A stretch of 23,346 nucleotides of DNA from an uncultured Macromonas sp. (lineage in GTDB: Bacteria; Pseudomonadota; Gammaproteobacteria; Burkholderiales; Burkholderiaceae): positions 1 through 23,346 of the forward strand of contig CAMLOF010000012.1 of assembly GCA_946481585.1 (NCBI GenBank), written 5' to 3'. Below are positions 1 through 8,131 of the stretch, piece by piece (position 1 is the first letter of the stretch; each line of letters opens with the position of its first letter). The position numbers and the translations under genes are program-made. The notes beneath the pieces are model-generated. The model was not told the DNA's origin, searched no databases, and worked only from the letters and a program-made list of their open reading frames with translations.

Positions 1-2
1 TG

Positions 3-710
3 GGCCCCGAGCGCAAGAGCATGGTCATGCCCGAGGAGGAGCGCCGCAACACGGCTTACCACGAGGCTGGTCACGCGCTCATCGGCAAGCTGCTGCCCAA
101 GTGCGACCCGGTGCACAAGGTCACCATCATCCCGCGCGGCCGTGCGCTGGGCGTGACCATGAGCCTGCCCGAGAAAGACCGCTACAGCTACGACAAGGAC
201 TACATGCTGAACCAGATCAGCATGCTCTTCGGCGGCCGTATTGCAGAAGAAGTGTTCATGAACCAGATGACCACTGGCGCCAGCAACGACTTTGAGCGTG
301 CCACGCACATTGCCCGTGACATGGTGATGCGCTACGGCATGAGCGACGCACTTGGCCCCATGGTCTATGCCGAGAACGAAGGCGAAGTGTTCCTGGGCCG
401 CTCGGTGACCAAGACCACCCACATGAGCGAAGAAACCATGCGCAAGGTGGACGTTGAGGTCCGTCGCATCATCGACGAGCAGTACGCACTGGCGCGCGGC
501 TTGATTGAAGAACACAGCGACAAGATGCACGCCATGGCCAAGGCCTTGCTGGAATGGGAAACCATTGACGCTGAGCAGATCGATGACATCATGGCTGGCA
601 AGCCGCCGCGCCCGCCCAAGGACTTCACCCCGCGCAACCCGCCTGCTGGTGGTGGTGACGGCGGTGGTTCCCCTGCCGTGAAGCACGATCCCACACCGAC
701 CGCTGCCTGA
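3..710 (+). CDS. ftsH: ATP-dependent zinc metalloprotease FtsH, C-terminal part (5' end outside window)
   Basis: This is the end of the membrane-anchored AAA+ protease that degrades misassembled membrane proteins and short-lived cytosolic ones such as LpxC and sigma-32. Only the protease domain is present. The frame is open from base 3 and reads GPERKSMVM before the zinc-site motif YHEAGHA (HEXXH), in which the Glu is catalytic. The stretches LFGGRIAEE and TTGASNDFERAT are typical of the M41 peptidase domain and include the region of the third zinc ligand. The AAA+ module and transmembrane helices lie upstream of the window. The C-terminus is a low-complexity Pro/Gly-rich tail (PPRPPKDF, GGGDGGG), common in betaproteobacterial FtsH. 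A terminator follows, then folP, which matches the widespread ftsH-folP-glmM order. The family call is secure. Confidence 0.97.
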   Translation, partial: GPERKSMVMPEEERRNTAYHEAGHALIGKLLPKCDPVHKVTIIPRGRALGVTMSLPEKDRYSYDKDYMLNQISMLFGGRIAEEVFMNQMTTGASNDFERATHIARDMVMRYGMSDALGPMVYAENEGEVFLGRSVTKTTHMSEETMRKVDVEVRRIIDEQYALARGLIEEHSDKMHAMAKALLEWETIDAEQIDDIMAGKPPRPPKDFTPRNPPAGGGDGGGSPAVKHDPTPTAA

Positions 711-726
711 GACAGTGGTCAATCAG

Positions 727-755
727 CCGGGGCCCCAGGGCCCCGGTTTTCTTTT
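727..755 (+). terminator. Rho-independent terminator after ftsH
   Basis: A perfect inverted repeat (CCGGGGCCC, 2-nt centre, GGGCCCCGG at 727-746) is followed at once by a T-rich run, TTTTCTTTT. It starts 16 nt after the ftsH stop and ends 18 nt before folP. It should therefore end or attenuate ftsH transcription, although folP may still be reached by read-through. Confidence 0.85.
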
Positions 756-773
756 GCGAACCAGAATTCATCC

Positions 774-1643
774 ATGACACCAGCCCAAGACGTCTCCTGG
801 CAGACCAGCCGCTTTCTCATCGATTTGACTCAACCGCAGGTCATGGGCATCGTCAATGTGACGCCAGATTCGTTTTCCGACGGTGGTTCGCACGCCGACC
901 CAATGAGCGCGGTGAAGCACGCCGAGTTGCTTTTGAGCCAAGGGGCTCACATTCTGGACGTGGGCGGGGAATCCACCCGCCCCGGCGCGCCTCCCGTGCC
1001 GCTGGCCGAGGAACTGGCACGTGTGGTGCCTGTGGTACGTGAACTTGTGAAGCTGGGTGTGCCGGTGTCCATTGACACCTACAAGCCCGAGGTGATGCAG
1101 GCCTGCCTGGACCTGGGCGCCGACATCGTGAACGACGTATGGGCTTTGCAGCGGCCCGGTGAGCAGGGTTTGAGTGGCGTGGACGTGGTGGCCCGGCACC
1201 CAAAATGTGGCGTGTGCCTCATGCACATGCACCTGGAGCCGCAGCGCATGCAGATTGCACCCATGGAAGGCGACGCTGTGCCGCTGGTGGTGGCATTCCT
1301 GCAGAAGCACGCCAAAGGCTTGCGAGACGCTGGCGTGGCGGCGGAGCGCATTGTGCTGGACTATGGCATTGGTTTCGGCAAGACGGTGGAGCAGAACTTT
1401 GCTCTGCTGGCCCGGCAGACCGAGGTGCTGGCGCTGGGCTACCCCTTGCTCGCGGGGTGGTCGCGCAAGTCCTCCCTGGGGCGGGTGACGGGGCAGGACG
1501 TGGCCCGTGAACGCGTGGCCGCCAGTGTGGCCGCCGCCGTTTTGGCGGTGGAGCGCGGTGCACGCATTGTGCGTGTGCACGACGTGCGCGAAACCGCTGA
1601 TGCACTGAAGGTTTGGCAGGCCATGTCGGCGCAGGACCGATAA
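774..1643 (+). CDS. folP: Dihydropteroate synthase
   Basis: FolP condenses p-aminobenzoate with 6-hydroxymethyl-7,8-dihydropterin diphosphate to form dihydropteroate in folate synthesis; it is the sulfonamide target. The 289-residue product has the usual family length. Family signatures are in order: [15 protein letters not shown] (residues 24-38, pterin-site loop 1), GGESTRPGA (from residue 64), [11 protein letters not shown], and the C-terminal WSRKSSLG phosphate/pABA-binding segment. The ATG at 774 is the only start that leaves a normal short N-terminus. No clear Shine-Dalgarno sequence precedes it. The gene lies between ftsH and glmM, as in many proteobacteria, with 35 nt to glmM, so the two are probably co-transcribed. 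Confidence 0.96.
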   Translation: MTPAQDVSWQTSRFLIDLTQPQVMGIVNVTPDSFSDGGSHADPMSAVKHAELLLSQGAHILDVGGESTRPGAPPVPLAEELARVVPVVRELVKLGVPVSIDTYKPEVMQACLDLGADIVNDVWALQRPGEQGLSGVDVVARHPKCGVCLMHMHLEPQRMQIAPMEGDAVPLVVAFLQKHAKGLRDAGVAAERIVLDYGIGFGKTVEQNFALLARQTEVLALGYPLLAGWSRKSSLGRVTGQDVARERVAASVAAAVLAVERGARIVRVHDVRETADALKVWQAMSAQDR

Positions 1644-1678
1644 TTCCTGCTGTCACAACACAGGCAGAAAAACAACCT

Positions 1679-3016
1679 ATGACGCGCAAGTATTTCGGGA
1701 CCGACGGTATTCGAGGCACTGTCGGCACCTATCCCATCACGCCGGATTTCGTCCTCAAACTGGCACACGCCGTGGGTCGCGTGCTCAAGCGCACCGAGGC
1801 ACACCCTACAGTGCTCATCGGCAAGGACACGCGGATTTCGGGCTACATGCTGGAGTCGGCGTTGGAGTCCGGCTTCAACTCCGCCGGGGTGGACGTGGTG
1901 CTGCTGGGACCGGTGCCCACGCCTGCCGTTGCCTACCTCACGCGCGCCCAGCGGGCCAGCCTAGGTGTGGTCATTTCCGCCAGCCACAACCCGTTTGCCG
2001 ACAACGGCATCAAGTTCTTCAGCGCGCAAGGCACCAAGCTGCCCGACGATTGGGAACTGGCCGTGGAGGCTGCGCTGGATGAGGCGCCGGTGTGGGCCGA
2101 TTCCGCCAGCCTGGGCAAGGCTCGTCGTCTGGACGACGCGGCGGGCCGCTACATCGAATTCTGCAAGAGCACCTTTGGCAGTGACCTCACGCTCAAGGGC
2201 ATGAAGATCGTTGTTGACGGCGCGCATGGCGCGGCCTATCACATTGCGCCCAAGGTGTTTCACGAACTGGGTGCCGAGGTGTTCACCATCGGTTGCAGCC
2301 CGGACGGCCTCAACATCAACCAGGGCTGCGGCGCCACGCACCCCGAGGCACTGGTGGAAGCCGTGCGCAAGCATGGCGCACACGTGGGCATTGCCCTGGA
2401 CGGCGACGCCGACCGCCTGCAGATGGTTGATGCGAACGGCAGGCTGTACAACGGCGACGAGTTGCTCTATCTGCTGGCCGACGACCGCCTGGGGCGCGAC
2501 GAGGTGGTGCCGGGCGTGGTGGGCACGCTCATGACCAACATGGCGGTGGAGGTGGCCCTGAAGGCCAAGGGTGTGCAGTTTGTGCGGGCCAAGGTGGGCG
2601 ACCGCTATGTGCTGGAAGAGTTGCACCGCCACCACTGGCTGCTGGGCGGCGAAGGTTCTGGCCACCTGTTGGTGCTGGACAAGCAGACCACGGGCGATGG
2701 CCTGGTTTCCGCATTGCAGGTGTTGCAGGCCTGCGCCCGCAGCGAGCGCAGCATGGCGGAACTGCTGGCAGGCGTGACGCTTTTCCCGCAGACGCTGATC
2801 AACGTGCGCCTGCAACCCGGGCAGGACTGGAAGAGCAACACCCGGCTGAGCGACGCCATCCGCGCAGCCGAGGCCGAGTTGGGCGAGACGGGGCGCGTGT
2901 TGATCCGTGCCAGCGGTACCGAACCTTTGTTGCGGGTGATGGTGGAAGCGCGCGACGCGGTGCAGGCCCAAGCCCTGGCGCAGGGCATGGCCGATGCGGC
3001 ACGCGACGGTGTTTGA
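1679..3016 (+). CDS. glmM: Phosphoglucosamine mutase
   Basis: GlmM converts glucosamine-6-phosphate to glucosamine-1-phosphate on the route to UDP-GlcNAc, which feeds peptidoglycan and lipopolysaccharide. I chose the start at 1679 because it gives the canonical [14 protein letters not shown]-terminus and 445 residues, the same length as the E. coli enzyme. An upstream in-frame start at 1613 would add an unrelated extension overlapping folP. The active-site phosphoserine motif SASHNP places Ser102 exactly where it is in E. coli. The metal-binding loop DGDADR and the C-terminal phosphate-binding segment [12 protein letters not shown] are intact. It follows folP and is 12 nt upstream of a GNAT gene, probably in the same transcript. 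Confidence 0.97.
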   Translation: MTRKYFGTDGIRGTVGTYPITPDFVLKLAHAVGRVLKRTEAHPTVLIGKDTRISGYMLESALESGFNSAGVDVVLLGPVPTPAVAYLTRAQRASLGVVISASHNPFADNGIKFFSAQGTKLPDDWELAVEAALDEAPVWADSASLGKARRLDDAAGRYIEFCKSTFGSDLTLKGMKIVVDGAHGAAYHIAPKVFHELGAEVFTIGCSPDGLNINQGCGATHPEALVEAVRKHGAHVGIALDGDADRLQMVDANGRLYNGDELLYLLADDRLGRDEVVPGVVGTLMTNMAVEVALKAKGVQFVRAKVGDRYVLEELHRHHWLLGGEGSGHLLVLDKQTTGDGLVSALQVLQACARSERSMAELLAGVTLFPQTLINVRLQPGQDWKSNTRLSDAIRAAEAELGETGRVLIRASGTEPLLRVMVEARDAVQAQALAQGMADAARDGV

Positions 3017-3028
3017 AGGGGGCCAAAG

Positions 3029-3526
3029 ATGAACACCGGCAACAGCCTGCGCGTGATGCGCGCTGACTACACCAACCCCGAGCATGCCGCCGCCGTGGTG
3101 CGCCTGCTCGACGCCTACGCCAGCGACCCTGCCGGTGGCGGCGAGCCGTTGAGCGACGATGCCAAGGCGCGACTGGTGCCCGAGCTGGTCCGTCGCCCGC
3201 ACGCCTTCAGCGTGCTGGCTTACGACGGCACCGAGGCCGTGGGGCTGGTCAACGCCATCGAGGGGTTTTCCACCTTCAAGTGCCTGCCGCTGGTCAACGT
3301 ACACGACGTGGCCGTGCTGGCCAGCCACCGGGGCCGCCGTGTGGCGGAACAGATGTTGGCCCTGGTGGAGCAGATAGCGCGCGAGCGCGGCGCCTGCAAA
3401 CTCACTTTGGAAGTGCTGGAAGGCAACGCACCCGCCGTGAAGCTCTACCAGCGCATCGGCTTTGCCGGTTACGAACTGGACCCGGCCATGGGGCAGGCCC
3501 GCTTCATGCAGAAGTGCCTGGACTGA
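3029..3526 (+). CDS. GNAT-family N-acetyltransferase, substrate unknown
   Basis: This 165-residue protein has the single-domain GNAT fold that transfers an acetyl group from acetyl-CoA to an amine. The region VHDVAVLASHRGRRVAEQML (about residues 91-110) fits beta-4 followed by the acetyl-CoA pyrophosphate loop. LTLEVLEGNAPAVKLYQRIGF is the usual C-terminal strand-helix with the NxxAxxLYxxxGF signature. A good ribosome site (AGGGGG, 3016-3021) precedes the ATG. The gene is 12 nt after glmM, so it is probably the last gene of the folP-glmM transcript. Its 3' end overlaps the 3' end of the convergent psd gene by 23 bp. Nothing visible identifies the acceptor substrate. Confidence 0.88.
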   Translation: MNTGNSLRVMRADYTNPEHAAAVVRLLDAYASDPAGGGEPLSDDAKARLVPELVRRPHAFSVLAYDGTEAVGLVNAIEGFSTFKCLPLVNVHDVAVLASHRGRRVAEQMLALVEQIARERGACKLTLEVLEGNAPAVKLYQRIGFAGYELDPAMGQARFMQKCLD

Positions 3527-4409
3527 GGCGGCTTTCTTCCACGTTCGCCCACCGCAGCAACGCTTGCCCGGCACGGATGCGCTGCCCAGGGGTGATGCCT
3601 TCGGCCAGCTCCAGCCCCGCCGGGGCGAAAACGATGATGGTGGAGCCGTGCTCGAACCAGCCCATCTCGTCTCCTTTGCGCAATGACGCGGCACAGGGGA
3701 TGACGTTGGGCCCCCGGTAACGCAGGTGCAGCAGCACGTTGACGAAGTGCAGCCGGATGCTGGCCACCAGAATGGCGGCCACCGGAACCAGGGTGATGGG
3801 GACGTTGCCTTGTTGTAGCCGGGTTTCGATGACCGCGCGTTCGTTGCGACAGAACAGCCGCTTTACGCGCTGCAGCGCGATGGGGTTGACGTTCCAGGTG
3901 TCGCCGCTGATGTAGGTGACGCGGTTCACAGTGAGGTCGTGCGGAGCGTGGAAGCGGTGGTACATGCTGGAAGTCAGCCGTAGCGTGATGTAGCGCCCGT
4001 TGGCATGTTGGTGTGCCAGCGCCTGGGAGCCCATCAGTTCGCCCAACGTGTAGGGCATGCCCTTGGCCTGTAGTACGGTGGTACCCAGCACGGCACCACA
4101 AGTGCCGACGATCGCGTCGCACGGGCTGGCCAGCACGTTGGGGTTGGGGTCGAAAGTACGTGCGCCGGGCTTGAGTTCGCGGGTGAAGCAGGCGTGCAGG
4201 CTGTTGAAGCGCTGTTCGCGGGCTTCGCTCAGGTCCAGGTCGGTGAACAGCCGCCACACGCCAATGGACAGCCGCGCCAGCCAGGGGCTGCGGATGCGGC
4301 TGAACCAGCCCATGAAGCGGGTGAGGGCGATGCGCGGCACCCGGTTGGTGAGCAGGAAGTTCAGGTCTTCTTGCAGCAGGATGCGGTCGCGCAGCGTCTT
4401 GAGGTTCAT
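3504..4409 (-). CDS. psd: Phosphatidylserine decarboxylase proenzyme
   Basis: Psd makes phosphatidylethanolamine from phosphatidylserine at the inner membrane. The proenzyme cleaves itself to form a pyruvoyl cofactor. The sequence EHGSTIIVF near the C-terminus contains the self-cleavage Gly-Ser pair (G255-S256), which would leave a small alpha chain of about 46 residues. The motif is HGST rather than the LGST of E. coli, an accepted variant. MYHRFHAPHD contains the conserved histidine region of the family, and the 301-residue length is normal. The ATG at 4409 gives a typical N-terminus (LNFLLTNRVPRIALTRFMG). The gene is transcribed divergently from the class III aminotransferase across a 68-bp gap, and its end overlaps the GNAT gene. 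Confidence 0.94.
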   Translation of the reverse strand: MNLKTLRDRILLQEDLNFLLTNRVPRIALTRFMGWFSRIRSPWLARLSIGVWRLFTDLDLSEAREQRFNSLHACFTRELKPGARTFDPNPNVLASPCDAIVGTCGAVLGTTVLQAKGMPYTLGELMGSQALAHQHANGRYITLRLTSSMYHRFHAPHDLTVNRVTYISGDTWNVNPIALQRVKRLFCRNERAVIETRLQQGNVPITLVPVAAILVASIRLHFVNVLLHLRYRGPNVIPCAASLRKGDEMGWFEHGSTIIVFAPAGLELAEGITPGQRIRAGQALLRWANVEESRLSPGTSA

Positions 4410-4414
4410 GGTGT

Positions 4415-4453
4415 TGTCACGGCTTGGTCAAAGGCAGGGAATACAACTGTCAT
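4415..4453 (+). promoter_or_regulatory. Candidate Pho box (11-bp phased repeats) upstream of the aminotransferase
   Basis: In the 68-bp gap between psd and the aminotransferase, hexamers start every 11 bp on the plus strand: TGTCAC (4415), GGTCAA (4426), GGGAAT (4437, poor) and TGTCAT (4448). The outer two match the PhoB half-site well. The third does not, and no convincing -10 lies at the expected distance, so this is the weakest of the phased arrays in the window. Its orientation favours the aminotransferase over psd. Confidence 0.4.
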
Positions 4454-4477
4454 CACATCTGTTGAAAGGTTGATGAC

Positions 4478-6145
4478 ATGTCCACCGAGATCGTGACCAC
4501 CACGGCTGCCGTGGCCGGGCTGGCCGCCTTGCTGCCCTACCTGCGGCGGCGTTTGCAGCTTTCCAAGGCAAAGCACCCGTCGCTGGCGGGGCATTCGCGC
4601 ATGGCCAAGCGCGTGGCCCGCCTGGTGCCAGGCTATGCCTTTGACGAGAGCCGATTTTTTGCTGCCGATGGCGCTCCGCCCGAAGTGCAAGCGCAACGAC
4701 GCGCCGGGTTTGATCGGCTTGCAGCGGCACTGCGTGAACGTTCGCCGCAAACGCTGGCGCTGACCGCACGGGCGAGGGAAGGGTTGTCGGACCTCCAACT
4801 TACGGGCCGCTACCGCGTGCCCTTCCAGTTCAGCCCTTACGTGCGCGAGCGCATGCCCATAGGCGCCTTCTGGCGTGCGGCCGAAGGGGTGGAGCTGGAG
4901 GACCTGGACGGCAACCGCTACATCGACCTGACGGGTTCTTACGGCGTGAACGTGTTTGGCGTGGACTTTTACAAGGCGTGCATGGCCGAGGGCGCACGCC
5001 TGGGCGAAGCGCTAGGCCCGGTGTTGGGCGGCTATCACCCCTGCGTGGCCAGCAACGTGGAGCGCTTGCGCGAGATTTCGGGCTTGGACGAGGTGTCCTT
5101 CCACATGTCGGGCACCGAGGCGGTGATGCAGGCGGTACGGCTGGCGCGCTACCACACGGGGCGCCGCCATCTGGTGCGCTTCACGGGGGCCTACCACGGC
5201 TGGTGGGAGGACGTTCAGCCCGGCCCAGGCAACCCGCTGCCGCCGCGCGAGACCTACACCCTCAAGGACATGGACGAGGACACCTTGCGCGTTCTGCGCA
5301 CGCGCAAGGACATTGCCTGCGTGCTGGTCAACCCCTTGCAGGCACTGCACCCCAACCGCAATGCCCCGGGCGATTCCACGCTGGTGGATGGCAGCCGCAG
5401 TGCGGGCTTTGACCGGGCTGCCTACACCGCGTGGCTGCAGCGCCTGCGGCAGGTGTGCAGTGAGCGTGGCATCGTGCTCATCTTTGACGAGGTGTTCGTG
5501 GGCTTCCGGCTGGCGCCGGGCGGCGCACAGGAATACTTCGGGGTACGGGCGGACATGGTGTGCTACGGCAAGACGCTGGGCGGCGGGCTGCCCGTGGGCG
5601 TGGTTTGCGGGCGGGCGGACTTGATGAAACGCTTCAAGCCGCAGCGCCCGGCAGACCTGTGCTTTGCGCGTGGCACTTTCAACGCGCACCCCTATGTCAT
5701 GGGGGCCATGCACGCGTTCCTGCAACGCCTGAACGAGCCCGATATTCAGGCGCTCTACACGGGCCTGGACGAACGCTGGCTGGAGCGGGAACGCGAATTC
5801 AACCGTGTGCTGGAGGGGGCGGGCGTACCGGTGCGGGTAGCTGCGCTGTCGTCCATCTGGACGGTGAACTACACCCAGCCTTCACGCTATCACTGGATGC
5901 TGCAGTTCTACTTGCGCGAGCAAGGCCTGGCCTTGAGTTGGGTGGGCACCGGGCGGTTCATTTTCAGTCTGAACTTCACCGATAAGGACATGACTGAAGT
6001 GCTCGAACGTTTCGTTCGGGCCTACCGCCACATGCAGCAAGACGGCTGGTGGTGGAGCAGCCCCGAATTGAGCCACCGCAGCATTCGTCGCCAGATCCTG
6101 GTGGAGATGCTGCAGGCGCGCCTGCGGGGCAGCGGCGCGCTTTGA
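4478..6145 (+). CDS. Class III (GSA-aminotransferase-like) PLP enzyme with N-terminal extension
   Basis: This 555-residue protein contains a complete fold-type I class III aminotransferase domain from about residue 120 onward. Visible motifs are HMSGTEAVMQAVRLAR (PLP phosphate region), GAYHGWW, IFDEVFVGFRL (Asp contacting the PLP pyridine nitrogen) and YGKTLGGGLPVG, where K365 is the Schiff-base lysine. Unlike HemL (about 430 residues), it has an extra N-terminal part of about 110 residues, starting with a hydrophobic stretch (AAVAGLAALLPYL) followed by RRR, which could be a membrane-associating helix. It also has a Trp-rich C-terminal extension. The Shine-Dalgarno sequence AAAGG is 8 nt before the ATG. 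It is divergent from psd and sits in a lipid-metabolism block, so a lipid or head-group amine substrate is possible. The substrate cannot be read from the sequence. Confidence 0.88.
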   Translation: MSTEIVTTTAAVAGLAALLPYLRRRLQLSKAKHPSLAGHSRMAKRVARLVPGYAFDESRFFAADGAPPEVQAQRRAGFDRLAAALRERSPQTLALTARAREGLSDLQLTGRYRVPFQFSPYVRERMPIGAFWRAAEGVELEDLDGNRYIDLTGSYGVNVFGVDFYKACMAEGARLGEALGPVLGGYHPCVASNVERLREISGLDEVSFHMSGTEAVMQAVRLARYHTGRRHLVRFTGAYHGWWEDVQPGPGNPLPPRETYTLKDMDEDTLRVLRTRKDIACVLVNPLQALHPNRNAPGDSTLVDGSRSAGFDRAAYTAWLQRLRQVCSERGIVLIFDEVFVGFRLAPGGAQEYFGVRADMVCYGKTLGGGLPVGVVCGRADLMKRFKPQRPADLCFARGTFNAHPYVMGAMHAFLQRLNEPDIQALYTGLDERWLEREREFNRVLEGAGVPVRVAALSSIWTVNYTQPSRYHWMLQFYLREQGLALSWVGTGRFIFSLNFTDKDMTEVLERFVRAYRHMQQDGWWWSSPELSHRSIRRQILVEMLQARLRGSGAL

Positions 6146-6159
6146 AGTGGTTTGGAACT

Positions 6160-6762
6160 TCAGCCAGCGCGGTGGCCGGGGTCCAGCAACTGCCCGCGCA
6201 GCAGGTACAGCGGGGCCTTGTGGTAAAGCATGATGTCGTGGAAGGGGTCGGTCAGGATCTTGGTGGCCCAGACCAGGCCGGTCTGCAAGTCCTTGAGCAC
6301 AAACAGCTGGACCATGCGGAACAGCAGACCACCCACACCCACCGCCAGCCACATCAGGCCCACGTTGTGGATGAAGCCGCGCCAGTCGCCATGGGGTTCG
6401 ATCAGCCCGAGCAGGTCCGGCTGCCACCACAGCAGCAGGGGTGACAGGGCCCATATAGCCATCAGCACCACCTTGCGCTGCAGGTTGTAGCCCACCTTGA
6501 TGGCTTCTTTGTGTTCATGCGTGGCCTGGTTGATTTCATCGTAGCCCTTGGGCTCGAAAAAGAAGTGCCCGGCCTGACGGCTGACCATGGACACCAGCCA
6601 GGCCAGCAACGCGGCCATGGCCGGGTCGCTGAACAGCAGGGCGTAGGCCACCAGGAAGCTCATGGCGCTGATGAGGTGCAGGCTCTGGTTGATGCGGCTG
6701 TGGTGGTAGTAGCGGTGGTCGTCCCAGCGCTGGATGCGCAGGGCAAGCAGGAAGTCTTTCAC
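6160..6762 (-). CDS. Small His-rich integral membrane protein, Mpo1/DUF962-like
   Basis: The 200-residue product has about four hydrophobic membrane segments with conserved-looking polar His motifs between them: H21-x3-N25-x3-H29 (HSRINQSLH), GHFFFEP (H66, E70), THEHKE (H82, H84) and DPFHDIMLYH. The HxxxNxxxH plus GHxxFE pattern resembles Mpo1/DUF962 proteins, Fe(II)-dependent dioxygenases that alpha-oxidise 2-hydroxy fatty acids. The match is by eye and distant. I chose a GTG start at 6762 because AAGGA lies 7 nt upstream (6770-6774). An upstream reading to 6948 would run through the divergent promoter region. The gene converges on the aminotransferase (14-bp gap) and diverges from the glycosyltransferase. 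A role in trimming or modifying lipid acyl chains is an inference. Confidence 0.7.
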   Translation of the reverse strand: MKDFLLALRIQRWDDHRYYHHSRINQSLHLISAMSFLVAYALLFSDPAMAALLAWLVSMVSRQAGHFFFEPKGYDEINQATHEHKEAIKVGYNLQRKVVLMAIWALSPLLLWWQPDLLGLIEPHGDWRGFIHNVGLMWLAVGVGGLLFRMVQLFVLKDLQTGLVWATKILTDPFHDIMLYHKAPLYLLRGQLLDPGHRAG

Positions 6763-6842
6763 GTTCAAGTCCTTGGTTGGATGAAGGTTCACGTTGCCCC
6801 ACGAACATGTGGGTGCGTGCACAGGCATCTTGGGCGTGGCGT

Positions 6843-6859
6843 GTGAAAAAGGGGTGACA
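6843..6859 (-). promoter_or_regulatory. Candidate Pho box upstream of the Mpo1-like gene
   Basis: On the minus strand TGTCAC (6859-6854) is followed exactly 11 bp later by TTTCAC (6848-6843). Ten nt further on is the weak -10 candidate CAAGAT (6832-6827). Only two units are clear. The arrangement matches the stronger arrays at ugd, olsB and ppk, which raises its credibility. Confidence 0.45.
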
Positions 6860-6899
6860 GCGCCGCTGTGGTCATACGCTTGTAGCGGTGCGGGGGTTT

Positions 6900-6917
6900 T
6901 TGTCACACGCGTGTTAT
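6900..6917 (+). promoter_or_regulatory. Candidate Pho box upstream of the glycosyltransferase
   Basis: TGTCAC (6901-6906) and TGTTAT (6912-6917) are spaced by 11 bp and match the 18-bp two-unit Pho box layout. Ten nt after the second unit is GACCAT (6928-6933), a weak -10. This would place transcription initiation near 6940, almost on the start codon. The 10-bp palindrome ACACGCGTGT within the box is probably coincidental. Confidence 0.45.
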
Positions 6918-6931
6918 CTGGCGCACGGACC

Positions 6932-8131
6932 ATGTCTGGCATGGACACCTCCGCACCCGAGACCTTGCTGGTCGAGAACTTCCCGCCCTCGCAGCGTTCG
7001 TTGCGCGTCGCGCTCGTGACCGAGACCTACCCGCCTGAGGTGAATGGCGTGGCGCTGACGATTGATCGGCTGGTGCGTGGGTTGCAGTCGCGCAATCACG
7101 ATATCCAGCTCGTGCGCCCACGCCAGACGCGGGCCGACCAGGGCGACAGCCAGCCGGGGTTCGAGCAGGTGCTGATGCGCGGTCTGCCCATTCCGCGCTA
7201 CCCCCATTTGCGCATGGGTATGCCCGCCAAGAAGGCATTGGTTTCGATGTGGTCCTTGCGTCGGCCCGACGTGGTCCACATTGCGACCGAGGGGCCGCTG
7301 GGCTGGTCGGCGCTGCAGGCAGCGCGCAAGCTCAAACTGCCGGTGAGCACCGATTTCCGCACCAACTTTCATGCGTACAGCAGCCATTACGGCATAGGCT
7401 GGCTGAAAAAACCCATTGCTGCCTACCTGCGCAAGTTCCACAACCTGGCCCAATGCACCATGGTGCCCACGCCCGGTTTGCAGGCAGACTTGGCCGCCCT
7501 GGGGTTTGAGCGGCTGCTGGTGGTGGCGCGTGGCGTGGACACCCAGCGTTTCGACCCTGCACGACGCAACGAGGCCCTGCGGGCGAGCTGGGGCGTGGCG
7601 CCCGGTGAAAAGGTGGTGCTGTCGGTAGGGCGGCTGGCCCCGGAAAAGAACCTCGGCCTGCTGGCTCGTGCTTTCGACGCCATGCGCGCCGAGCAGCAGG
7701 GCCTGCGTCTGGTGGTGGTGGGCGACGGCCCCGAGCGCGAAGCGTTCCAGGCACGCTGCCCTGGCGCCATCATGGCGGGTGCGCGCAGCGGCTTGGATCT
7801 GGCCGAACACTACGCCAGCGCCGACATGTTTCTCTTCCCCAGCCTGACAGAGACCTATGGCAACGTCACGCCAGAGGCCATGGCCAGCGGCCTGGCTGTG
7901 TTGGCTTTTGACTATGCTGCAGGAGCTGAGTTGATTCGCCATGGCGACAACGGCCTGCTGGCCCCGTTTGGCGACGAAGATGCCTTTGTGCGGCGAGCCA
8001 CCGATCTGGCCAGCCAACCCTCGCTTGCCGACCGTTTGCGCCAAGGGGCCAGGGAATCAACGCTGGCGCTGGACTGGAGCCACATCGTTCGGCAGGTAGA
8101 GGAAGTTTGGTTGCGGCTGTTAAAGGTGTAG
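6932..8131 (+). CDS. GT4-family glycosyltransferase, probable glycolipid synthase (Agt/SqdX-like)
   Basis: This is a GT-B fold retaining glycosyltransferase of 399 residues. The N-terminal domain opens with VALVTETYPPEVNGVALTIDRLV, the usual Rossmann strand and acceptor-side loop. The C-terminal domain has SVGRLAPEKNL, VVVGDGPER and the EX7E motif (E307 to E315 in ETYGNVTPEAMASG), which binds the nucleotide-sugar donor. The pattern resembles diacylglycerol glycosyltransferases such as rhizobial Agt and the sulfolipid synthase SqdX. The island also encodes a PlcP-like lipase (a diacylglycerol source) and Ugd (a UDP-glucuronate source), so synthesis of glucosyl- or glucuronosyl-diacylglycerol is a reasonable inference. 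The start is uncertain: ATG 6932 or ATG 6941, neither with a clear ribosome site. The 3' end overlaps convergent lplT by 12 bp. Confidence 0.86.
   Translation: MSGMDTSAPETLLVENFPPSQRSLRVALVTETYPPEVNGVALTIDRLVRGLQSRNHDIQLVRPRQTRADQGDSQPGFEQVLMRGLPIPRYPHLRMGMPAKKALVSMWSLRRPDVVHIATEGPLGWSALQAARKLKLPVSTDFRTNFHAYSSHYGIGWLKKPIAAYLRKFHNLAQCTMVPTPGLQADLAALGFERLLVVARGVDTQRFDPARRNEALRASWGVAPGEKVVLSVGRLAPEKNLGLLARAFDAMRAEQQGLRLVVVGDGPEREAFQARCPGAIMAGARSGLDLAEHYASADMFLFPSLTETYGNVTPEAMASGLAVLAFDYAAGAELIRHGDNGLLAPFGDEDAFVRRATDLASQPSLADRLRQGARESTLALDWSHIVRQVEEVWLRLLKV

Noticed and set aside
1961..3694. 577-residue open frame on the minus strand opposite glmM
   Set aside because: It is antisense to glmM and the GNAT gene, both with clear family motifs. 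The His/Gln/Ala-rich composition is typical of a high-GC shadow frame.
4478..6145. HemL (glutamate-1-semialdehyde aminomutase)
   Set aside because: It has the class III core, but is over 100 residues too long, with an N-terminal extension and no tetrapyrrole genes nearby.
6905..6914. Perfect palindrome ACACGCGTGT as a separate operator
   Set aside because: It is only 10 bp, lies inside the two-unit Pho-like box, and is likely to be chance in GC-rich DNA.
6932..8131. SqdX sulfolipid synthase
   Set aside because: The glycosyltransferase pattern is compatible, but no SqdB-like sulfoquinovose enzyme is in the window, while Ugd is.
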